Source: an uncultured Clostridia bacterium (GTDB lineage Bacteria; Bacillota; Clostridia; Oscillospirales; Acutalibacteraceae). Taken from it: a DNA stretch of 7,710 nt. This document shows positions 1-5,399 of the stretch, piece by piece; positions within the stretch are counted from its first letter, which is position 1, and each line of letters starts with the position of its first letter. Position numbers and translations under genes: made by a program. The stretch lies in the NCBI GenBank assembly GCA_905236975.1, contig CAJOQU010000153.1, positions 1 through 7,710 of the forward strand, given 5' to 3'. The notes under the pieces were generated by a model. The model was given only the letters and a program-made list of their open reading frames with translations. It had not been told where the DNA came from and did no database searches.

Positions 1-611
1 CGGCAAGCTGCGCCTTTGGCGTGACGGGATTATCGCAGATGGGCTCACGCTCGGAGGAGGTGCGCAGCATCCAGCAGGCTTTGAACAACCGGGGGTATGA
101 TACCGGCGGAATCGACGGCATTTTCGGCACCAAGACGAAAAACGCCGTTACGGCTTTTCAAAAAGCCAACGGCCTTACGGTGGACGGCATTGTGGGCACG
201 CAGACCTTGCGCGCACTCGGAATTACAAGCACAGGAGGCGGCTCTTACGGCGGGTATTCATCGTCTGACTTTAATTTGCTGGCGCGCATCATCTCGGCCG
301 AGGCGCGGGGTGAGACCTATTTGGGTCAGGTAGCGGTGGGCGCGGTGGTGCTCAACCGCATAGAGCATCCGTCGTTTCCAAACACGCTGTCGGGTGTGAT
401 TTATCAAAAGGGGGCGTTTTCCTGCTTTTATGACGGGCAGTTTTACGAATCGGTCGAAGACAGCGCCTACAGCGCCGCACGGGACGCGATCAACGGCCTT
501 GATCCCAGCGGCGGGGCGATCTACTATTATAATCCCGTGACCGCCACCAACAAGTGGATTTTGTCGCGTCCGGTCATTACCACCATTGGCAAACACCGAT
601 TTTGCAGTTGA
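1..611 (+). CDS. sleB: Spore cortex-lytic enzyme SleB, 5'-truncated by the window edge
   Basis: SleB is a lytic transglycosylase that degrades muramic-delta-lactam-containing spore cortex during germination. The frame is open from base 3. The GTG at 21 has no ribosome binding site, and the codons before it read ASCAFG, which looks like the end of a signal peptide, so the true start lies upstream. Numbering from that GTG, residues 10-66 form a peptidoglycan-binding_1 repeat (VRSIQQALNNRGY, GGIDGIFG, AVTAFQKANGL, VDGIVG). A short Gly/Ser linker follows (69-82). Residues 84-196 are the SleB/CwlJ hydrolase_2 domain: SAEARGE, GQVAVGAVVLNR, FPNTLSGVIYQKGAF, DPSGGAIYYYNP and the terminal IGKHRFC. 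By family knowledge the first Glu of AEARGE (E94 here) is the catalytic acid. The N-terminal binding domain separates SleB from CwlJ, which lacks it. The usual partner gene ypeB does not follow; what lies upstream is not visible. Confidence 0.93.
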   Translation, partial: ASCAFGVTGLSQMGSRSEEVRSIQQALNNRGYDTGGIDGIFGTKTKNAVTAFQKANGLTVDGIVGTQTLRALGITSTGGGSYGGYSSSDFNLLARIISAEARGETYLGQVAVGAVVLNRIEHPSFPNTLSGVIYQKGAFSCFYDGQFYESVEDSAYSAARDAINGLDPSGGAIYYYNPVTATNKWILSRPVITTIGKHRFCS

Positions 612-636
612 AATCGGCTTCCGTTCATGGTACAAT
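608..636 (+). promoter_or_regulatory. Sigma-A promoter of the ABC-F gene, overlapping the sleB stop codon
   Basis: TTGAAA at 608-613, a 17-base spacer, and TACAAT at 631-636 match the sigma-A consensus five of six at each hexamer. A TG at 628-629 supplies an extended -10 (TGGTACAAT). The TGA stop of sleB (609-611) lies inside the -35 box. Transcription would start near 643, giving a leader of about 20 bases. No terminator separates this promoter from sleB. The sequence match is direct; activity is inferred. Confidence 0.72.
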
Positions 637-650
637 ACTCCTGATCGATC

Positions 651-657
651 GGGAGGG
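651..657 (+). promoter_or_regulatory. Ribosome binding site that fixes the ABC-F start
   Basis: GGGAGGG sits 6 bases before the ATG at 664. The open frame extends upstream to an ATG at 586, but that one lies inside sleB, has no Shine-Dalgarno sequence and precedes the predicted transcription start, so 664 is the better start. Confidence 0.85.
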
Positions 658-663
658 AAAGGC

Positions 664-2580
664 ATGCAGTTGAAAATACAAAACGGCGTGGTCGAGCTTT
701 CGGGCGAAACCATTCTGCAAAAGGTGGATATCGAAATCAACGACGCGTCCAAGATCGCCGTGGTAGGGCGCAACGGCTGCGGCAAGACCACGCTGCTTAA
801 ACTGATCGCGGGGGAGTATTCTTTGACCCGGCGTGACGGCGACGGCAGTCTTTTTACCGTTTCGGGTAAGCCGAAGATCGGCATGCTAAGCCAAATGACC
901 TTTGCCGATAACGACGTTACGCTGGTGCAGGAAATACGAAGCGCCTATGCCGAACAACTGGCGCTCAAAGAACAGCTTGACCGCGCCGAGCGCGAAATGG
1001 CCGCCGAACAAAGCGACGCGAATATTCGGCGTTACACGAACCTTTTGGAGCAATTTGAGCACTGTGACGGGTTTGTTTTTGAAAAGGAATATGAAGGCGC
1101 TATCCGGCGGTTTGGCTTTTCCGAAGCCGAAAAGCACAAAAGGCTTTCGGCGTTTTCGGGCGGTCAGCGTACCCGTATCGCCTTTTTAAAGCTGCTGCTT
1201 TCAAAGCCCGATATTCTGCTGCTGGATGAGCCGACCAACCATTTGGACATAGAGGCGGTTGAATGGCTGGAGGAGTATTTGAAATCCTATCAAAAGGCCT
1301 TCGTGGTGGTTTCGCACGACCGCATGTTTTTGGATCATGTTGTCAACGAAGTATATGAGATCGAACATGGCCGAACCTATCGGTACGCCGGCAATTACAC
1401 CCATTTTGTGCAGGCGAAAAAAGAGCGCCTTGCCCGTGAGGAAAAAGAATACCTGGCGCAAAAAAAGGAACGCGAACGGCTGGAACAGATGGTGGAAAAA
1501 TTTCGCTATAAGCCGACCAAAGCCGCCATGGCGCAATCCAAGCTCAAACAAATTGAACGCATGAAACCCGCGCCGCCGCCCGAACGTGCCGATCTGCGCG
1601 CCTTTCACGCCAATTTTGAACCCGCCGATGCGGGGGTGAAGGATGTGCTGTCGGTCAAGGCTTTGCAGGTCGGATACACCGCGCCCCTTGCCACAGTTGA
1701 TTTGGAGTTACAGCGGGGCGACCGCGTTGGGGTGATTGGGGGCAACGGGCTTGGAAAGTCCACCTTTATTCGCACCTTAATGGGCGAAGTACCGCCGCTT
1801 GGCGGCGCGTTTCACTTTGGCCCGCGGGTGAGCATGGGGTATTTTGATCAACAAATGGCGCTTTATGCAAGCCGGGCTACGGTGCTGGCGGATTATTTAT
1901 CCGCTTTTCCCGGCATGACCGAGTTTGAGGCACGCAGTGCTTTAGGCGCGTTTTTGTTCACGGGGGAAGAGGTTTTCAAAACGGTGGACATGCTGTCCGG
2001 CGGTGAACGTGTGCGGCTGGCGCTGTGTAAAATCTTAAAACGTCAACCCAATTTTTTGATTTTAGACGAGCCGACTAACCATATGGATATTGTGGGAAAG
2101 GAAGCACTGGAGGACATGCTTTCGGCTTACAGCGGCACGGTGCTTTTTGTTTCGCACGATCGCTATTTTGTCAGCAAAATCGCGCAAAAGCTGCTGAGCT
2201 TTGAAAAGGACGGCGTACATTGGTACCCTTATGGCTATGCGCAGTACATAGAAACAAGAAGCGGCACGCCCGCCCCGTCGGCTCCTGCGGCGGCGGAAAA
2301 GGCCGCGCCTAAGCAAAAAAAGACCTTTACAACCCCCGCCAAGGAGCGATCCAAATGTGAGCGGGCGATTGCAAAGGCCGAAGAAACGATTGCACGGCTG
2401 GAGGAACAGCTCGGCGGTCTGCAAACGGAATTGGGGCTTCAAGAAAACCAGTCCGATTACCTCAAGCTGTCGGCGTTACAAAAGGAAATTGAGGAATGTG
2501 AAACCGCGCTGGATCTTGCCATGAACGAGTGGGAAAGATTGAGCGAGGAATACGCTAATCTACCACCTTTACCGAGGTGA
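664..2580 (+). CDS. ABC-F family ATPase (YdiF/Uup-like ribosome-associated translation factor)
   Basis: This 638-residue protein has two ABC ATPase domains and no membrane segment, the hallmark of ABC-F factors, which bind the ribosomal E site and relieve stalled or difficult translation. Domain 1 has Walker A GRNGCGKTT (35-43), signature FSGGQ (164-168) and Walker B with LLLDEPTNHLD (185-195). Domain 2 has GGNGLGKST (359-367), LSGGE (444-448) and LILDEPTNHMD (465-475). Between them lies the charged linker (about 240-320), with YAGNY at 241-245 and the KPTKAAMAQSKLKQIERM segment typical of the P-site-reaching helices. Residues 560-638 are a predicted coiled coil like the ABC_tran_CTD of Uup/YdiF. 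The linker is of ordinary length, without the long insertion seen in many antibiotic-protection members, so a housekeeping role is more likely than resistance. The exact subfamily (YdiF, YfmR or Uup) cannot be settled by eye. Its 3' end overlaps the convergent isomerase gene by 26 bp. Confidence 0.95.
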   Translation: MQLKIQNGVVELSGETILQKVDIEINDASKIAVVGRNGCGKTTLLKLIAGEYSLTRRDGDGSLFTVSGKPKIGMLSQMTFADNDVTLVQEIRSAYAEQLALKEQLDRAEREMAAEQSDANIRRYTNLLEQFEHCDGFVFEKEYEGAIRRFGFSEAEKHKRLSAFSGGQRTRIAFLKLLLSKPDILLLDEPTNHLDIEAVEWLEEYLKSYQKAFVVVSHDRMFLDHVVNEVYEIEHGRTYRYAGNYTHFVQAKKERLAREEKEYLAQKKERERLEQMVEKFRYKPTKAAMAQSKLKQIERMKPAPPPERADLRAFHANFEPADAGVKDVLSVKALQVGYTAPLATVDLELQRGDRVGVIGGNGLGKSTFIRTLMGEVPPLGGAFHFGPRVSMGYFDQQMALYASRATVLADYLSAFPGMTEFEARSALGAFLFTGEEVFKTVDMLSGGERVRLALCKILKRQPNFLILDEPTNHMDIVGKEALEDMLSAYSGTVLFVSHDRYFVSKIAQKLLSFEKDGVHWYPYGYAQYIETRSGTPAPSAPAAAEKAAPKQKKTFTTPAKERSKCERAIAKAEETIARLEEQLGGLQTELGLQENQSDYLKLSALQKEIEECETALDLAMNEWERLSEEYANLPPLPR

Positions 2581-3175
2581 TGACCGGCTGGTTTTCGGGG
2601 GCTACCGTGCCGTTATTGTCGGTCACGGGGGTGTTTTCGGCAATGGCGTCGACCACGTCCATGCCGTCGGTCACATGACCGAAGGCGGCGTACTGGCCGT
2701 CAAGGTAATCGGCGTCCTGATGCATAATGAAAAACTGTGATGACGCACTGTCATAGCTAACGCTGTTTCGCGCCATCGAGATGGTGCCGCGGGTGTGGGT
2801 GATTTTATTTTGGACGCCGTTGGCCGAAAATTCCCCTTTGATGGTTTGATCACTGCCGCCGGTGCCGTTGCCTTGCGGGTCACCGCCCTGAATCATAAAA
2901 CCGTTGATCACGCGGTGAAAGGTCAAGCCGTCGTAAAAGCCGGACTGCGCCAGATCTACAAAGTTTTGAACGGTAACCGGTGCGCTGTCTCCGTCTAATT
3001 CCACAGCGATATCCCCGTAATTCTGTACGCTGATTACCACATGGTGTGTGCCGACGTCCTGAGCCGTCTTGCCGCTGTCGGCAGTCGGAGAATCTTTTTT
3101 CTGACAGGCGGCAAGGCCAAGGCAGAGAACGAACAGGGTCAGGATACATACGATTTTTAACAAACTTTTTTTCAT
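2555..3175 (-). CDS. Cyclophilin-type peptidyl-prolyl cis-trans isomerase, lipoprotein
   Basis: This 206-residue exported protein should catalyse cis-trans isomerisation of X-Pro bonds in proteins outside the membrane. The N-terminus is a lipoprotein signal: basic MKKSLLK, a hydrophobic core, and lipobox LAAC with the lipidated Cys at 24. A polar linker follows (25-44). The cyclophilin fold runs from about 46 to 205, with FHRVINGFMIQGGD (86-99; Arg88, Phe93, Met94 and Gln96 correspond to CypA Arg55, Phe60, Met61, Gln63), SMARN (133-137), SSQFFI (145-150) and YLDGQYAAFGHV (157-168). The CypA Trp121 and His126 positions are both Tyr here, a kind of change common in bacterial members and usually linked to weak cyclosporin binding. 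The start is the ATG at 3175, with AAAGGAGT 6 bases upstream; the longer open frame to 3262 runs into the upstream gene. Only 11 bases separate it from the carboxypeptidase stop, so the two are co-transcribed. Confidence 0.95.
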   Translation of the reverse strand: MKKSLLKIVCILTLFVLCLGLAACQKKDSPTADSGKTAQDVGTHHVVISVQNYGDIAVELDGDSAPVTVQNFVDLAQSGFYDGLTFHRVINGFMIQGGDPQGNGTGGSDQTIKGEFSANGVQNKITHTRGTISMARNSVSYDSASSQFFIMHQDADYLDGQYAAFGHVTDGMDVVDAIAENTPVTDNNGTVAPENQPVITSVKVVD

Positions 3176-3180
3176 AACGG

Positions 3181-3188
3181 ACTCCTTT
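3181..3188 (-). promoter_or_regulatory. Ribosome binding site of the isomerase, overlapping the upstream stop codon
   Basis: Read on the minus strand this is AAAGGAGT, close to a full anti-16S match, placed 6 bases before the ATG at 3175. It overlaps the TAA stop (3189-3187) of the upstream carboxypeptidase, so ribosomes ending there are next to the new start. Translational coupling is inferred. Confidence 0.8.
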
Positions 3189-4512
3189 ATTTTTTCTTTT
3201 TTCCGTACGGAACATATTTTACGCGGCGTTTTTTGATGCGCGCAAGGTTCAAGCGAATACACAACACGATAAAGACAATAATCGCGATCACAATGAAGAC
3301 CAAAAACAGCTTCATGTAAAAGGAGGTAAAGAAGGTCTTGACAGCTCGCACGGCAATCAGCAGCCGACTGGCTTCAATGGATTCACCGGCTACTAAATCC
3401 ACCGTGCCGATGATCTGTTCGGCATAGATCACATCGGCCGTACCCAAAACGTCGCCTTGCTTGATGGGTGCGTCCACACGGTCCGCCTTCAAATGAAACT
3501 TGACCAAAATGGTGGAATCGTCGGCCTCGTTAGGCAGAACCGTCACAAACGGTTTTTTAAAATAGAGCGGGGCGAAATCGGTGTCCAGCGACAGGTCTAC
3601 CGGAATTTCACACACCGGGTCGGTGGAATTGGCTACCTCTTTAAATGTAAAATTGTTGAAGGCCCAACGGTAAAGATTGGCGCTGTCGGAAAAGTGGCGG
3701 TATTCATTGGACGGGCACCCCATGACGATGCACAGGTAATTGTACCCGTTATAGGAGGCGGTGCTGACCAAACAGCGCCCGGCCTGATCGGTGTAGCCGG
3801 TCTTAACGCCTTTGGCGTACTGGTAATAGTAGTTTGTGTTGGGGTCCTGCAAAAAGTTGGTGGTCGAAAGAGTACGCTTGGCCGACATATTGGTGGCTGC
3901 CACCACATAACGGGTGGTGTGGCAGACGTCCTCGAACGTGGGGTTTTGCAGGGCGTATTTGGTCAGGGTGCAAATATCGTTCACGGTGGTGTAGGTTTCC
4001 GGGTCGTGTAAGCCCACAGGATTGCTGTAATGGGTGCCGCTAAGCCCCAACGCCTCGGCTTTGGCGTTCATCATGGCCACAAAATTATCCACCGTGCCGC
4101 CGTAATACAGCGCGGCCATATAGGCGCAGTCGCCATAAGAGGCCATCAGCACAAAATAGACCAAATCCAATTGGGTGATCTGCTCGCCGACCCGCAGGTT
4201 GGAAACGGCGCTCCCCGTGCCCATAATGATCTTTTGCACTTCGTCGGTCATGGTCACCATGCCGTCCGGATCGTATTTTTCACTTTCCAGCATGACGGTG
4301 ACGGTCATAATTTTGGTAATGGAGGCGGGGTAGACCTTTTTATCCGGGTTGAGGCTGTAAAGCACTTCGTCGGTATCCAGCGACAAAAGAAGCGCGGCAG
4401 TGGCCGAGACGTCTACCCCCGTGGGCTCGTAAGCGGCCGCCGTCAGACCCGGCAACACACAGGAAACAATGAAAAAAAACGCACAAAGAACCGAAAAAAT
4501 TTTTTTAGGCAT
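3187..4512 (-). CDS. Serine-type D-Ala-D-Ala carboxypeptidase (PBP5/DacF-like), membrane anchored
   Basis: This 441-residue member of the peptidase S11 family should remove the terminal D-Ala from peptidoglycan pentapeptides outside the membrane. Residues 1-27 are a signal peptide (MPKK, hydrophobic core, LTAAA). The catalytic SxxK is SITK at 64-67, within YPASITKIMT. The conserved KTG is at 237-239, within KGVKTGYTD. The second motif, normally SxN (often SGNDA or SANDA), reads SYGDC at 125-129, so the Asn is Gly. After a C-terminal beta-rich region (about 300-390) a single membrane helix spans about 400-421, followed by a basic tail (KKRR, GKKKK), as in DacF-like anchors. The start is the ATG at 4512, with AAGGAG 6 bases upstream; the in-frame ATG at 4530 has no binding site and lies close to the predicted transcription start. 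DacF in Bacillus is sporulation-linked; whether this one is cannot be told, because its promoter looks vegetative. Confidence 0.93.
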   Translation of the reverse strand: MPKKIFSVLCAFFFIVSCVLPGLTAAAYEPTGVDVSATAALLLSLDTDEVLYSLNPDKKVYPASITKIMTVTVMLESEKYDPDGMVTMTDEVQKIIMGTGSAVSNLRVGEQITQLDLVYFVLMASYGDCAYMAALYYGGTVDNFVAMMNAKAEALGLSGTHYSNPVGLHDPETYTTVNDICTLTKYALQNPTFEDVCHTTRYVVAATNMSAKRTLSTTNFLQDPNTNYYYQYAKGVKTGYTDQAGRCLVSTASYNGYNYLCIVMGCPSNEYRHFSDSANLYRWAFNNFTFKEVANSTDPVCEIPVDLSLDTDFAPLYFKKPFVTVLPNEADDSTILVKFHLKADRVDAPIKQGDVLGTADVIYAEQIIGTVDLVAGESIEASRLLIAVRAVKTFFTSFYMKLFLVFIVIAIIVFIVLCIRLNLARIKKRRVKYVPYGKKKK

Positions 4513-4540
4513 GGAAATCTCCTTCAACATGTAGTATAAT
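4512..4540 (+). promoter_or_regulatory. Candidate sigma-A promoter of the phosphoesterase gene
   Basis: TGGAAA (4512-4517, four of six matches to TTGACA), a 17-base spacer and a perfect TATAAT (4535-4540) point rightward to a start near 4547. That gives a leader of about 60 bases before the ATG at 4609. The -35 touches the start codon of the divergent carboxypeptidase. The weak -35 lowers confidence. Confidence 0.5.
4519..4524 (-). promoter_or_regulatory. Ribosome binding site that fixes the carboxypeptidase start
   Basis: AAGGAG on the minus strand lies 6 bases before the ATG at 4512. This favours that start, which gives a standard signal peptide, over the upstream in-frame ATG at 4530. Confidence 0.82.
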
Positions 4541-4549
4541 ACTATTATA
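4535..4549. repeat. Perfect 7-1-7 palindrome holding both divergent -10 boxes
   Basis: TATAATA, one C, then TATTATA. The left half reads TATAAT on the plus strand and the right half reads TATAAT on the minus strand. It lies between two divergent genes, so it most simply is a symmetric pair of -10 elements. A partly overlapping 5-1-5 palindrome, AGTAT-A-ATACT, lies at 4533-4543. A repressor site is an alternative that the sequence cannot exclude. Confidence 0.7.
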
Positions 4550-4571
4550 ACATGAGATTTCAGAATTTAAA
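4544..4571 (-). promoter_or_regulatory. Sigma-A-like promoter of the carboxypeptidase-isomerase operon
   Basis: On the minus strand a perfect TATAAT (4549-4544) is preceded by an extended -10 TG (TGTTATAAT). The best -35 is TTTAAA (4571-4566) with a 16-base spacer, four of six matches. The start would be near 4537, a leader of about 25 bases. The -10 forms half of a palindrome shared with a plus-strand -10. Confidence 0.6.
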
Positions 4572-4608
4572 GTATCAATTTTCAAATTACTAAAAAAGCG
4601 GTGAGAAC

Positions 4609-5346
4609 ATGGTTTATGTAACCGGGGATATGCACGGTTGCCCGGAACGGCTGTATGATAAAAACTTTCGCAAGTTGAAAAGCGGCGATGTATTGCTTGT
4701 CTGCGGCGATTTTGGGTACATATTCAGCGGCGGCAAACTGGAAAAACAGGTGGTCGATTATTTGGCATCGCGCCGCTTTGTGACCGCTTTTGTTGATGGC
4801 ACGCACGACAATCTGGATACCATTTACCGCTCTCGCGTGACCTATTGGCACGGCGGAATGGTACATCGCATCAAGGGCAATCTGATTCACCTGATGCGCG
4901 GGCAGATCTTTGAGATCGAGGGCAATCACTTTTTCACCTTTGGCGGGGGCGAAAGCACCGATAAGGAGATGCGCCTTGCTACCGGCCTTTGGTGGCGGGA
5001 GGAGGAACCGAGCCCGGCCGAAATGGCACAGGGTGCGGCGCGGCTGGACGAGGCAGGCTGCAAGGTGGATTACATGATCACCCATGAGCCGCCGTCACTG
5101 GTGAAAAGCGCCATCTTGCTGCGCCGGGGCGATACCGATCGGGTCAACAAGCTGAACGGCTATTTGGAGGAGATCGGCCGCTCCTGCACCTTTCGGCATT
5201 GGTATTTCGGCTCCCTGCACGAGGACAGGGTGATTACCGAGCATCACACCTGCGTCTTTAAAAATATGATCCCGATTTCACCGGCAAAAACGCCCGAAAC
5301 CGAGAAAGCGGACGAACAAGAGCCGGTTTTCGCACTGCATACTTGA
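4609..5346 (+). CDS. Calcineurin-like metallophosphoesterase with altered metal-site residues
   Basis: This 245-residue cytoplasmic protein belongs to the calcineurin-like phosphoesterase superfamily, in a small Firmicute family of unknown substrate. Motifs in order: GDMHG (6-10; Asp7, His9), CGDFG (32-36; Asp34), DGTHDN (63-68, in place of GNHD/E), HGGMVHRI and HLMRGQIFEIEG (family-typical), FTFGGGES, WWREEEPS, ITHEPPS (His159), and YFGSLHED (199-206, in place of GHxH). Mapped onto the superfamily, the ligands of metal 1 (Asp7, His9, Asp34, His204) are present. Metal 2 keeps Asp34 and His159, but its Asn is Thr65 and its first GHxH His is Ser202. Activity may therefore be changed or reduced. 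The start is ATG 4609, with GGTGAG at 4600-4605. The tail after about 225 is charged and looks disordered. It is divergent from the carboxypeptidase operon, and its stop codon lies within the -35 box of miaB. Confidence 0.86.
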   Translation: MVYVTGDMHGCPERLYDKNFRKLKSGDVLLVCGDFGYIFSGGKLEKQVVDYLASRRFVTAFVDGTHDNLDTIYRSRVTYWHGGMVHRIKGNLIHLMRGQIFEIEGNHFFTFGGGESTDKEMRLATGLWWREEEPSPAEMAQGAARLDEAGCKVDYMITHEPPSLVKSAILLRRGDTDRVNKLNGYLEEIGRSCTFRHWYFGSLHEDRVITEHHTCVFKNMIPISPAKTPETEKADEQEPVFALHT

Positions 5347-5372
5347 CAAGTGCCGTCGCGGCATTTTATAAT
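5343..5372 (+). promoter_or_regulatory. Consensus sigma-A promoter upstream of miaB
   Basis: TTGACA (5343-5348), an 18-base spacer and TATAAT (5367-5372): both hexamers match the consensus perfectly, with a near-ideal spacer. The TGA stop of the phosphoesterase (5344-5346) lies inside the -35. Transcription should start near 5379, leaving about 20 bases before the miaB start. It probably drives miaB, the YlbF-family gene and mutS, since I see no strong promoter between them. Confidence 0.83.
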
Positions 5373-5399
5373 AATATCATCATATTTAAAATGGAGAAA

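Noticed and set aside
586..663. 26-codon N-terminal extension of the ABC-F protein from an ATG at 586
   Set aside because: It lies inside sleB and across the predicted promoter, has no ribosome binding site, and ABC-F proteins begin near the first beta strand, as the ATG at 664 does.
258..884. Long minus-strand open frame of 208 codons opposite sleB and the ABC-F gene
   Set aside because: It is the antisense shadow of two well-supported genes and shows no recognisable domain or ribosome binding site.
3457..4539. Long plus-strand open frames opposite the carboxypeptidase
   Set aside because: They are antisense shadows of a gene with clear signal peptide, SxxK, KTG and membrane anchor.
4531..4590. 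Sporulation sigma-G/F promoter for the carboxypeptidase (CATGTTA resembles a sigma-G -10)
   Set aside because: No adequate -35 is found at 17-18 bases (best is three of five matches), and the same bases form a perfect extended sigma-A -10.
5343..5399. Longer MiaB starting at TTG 5343
   Set aside because: The TTG is the first triplet of a perfect -35 hexamer and would precede the transcription start; the extra residues resemble no MiaB N-terminus.
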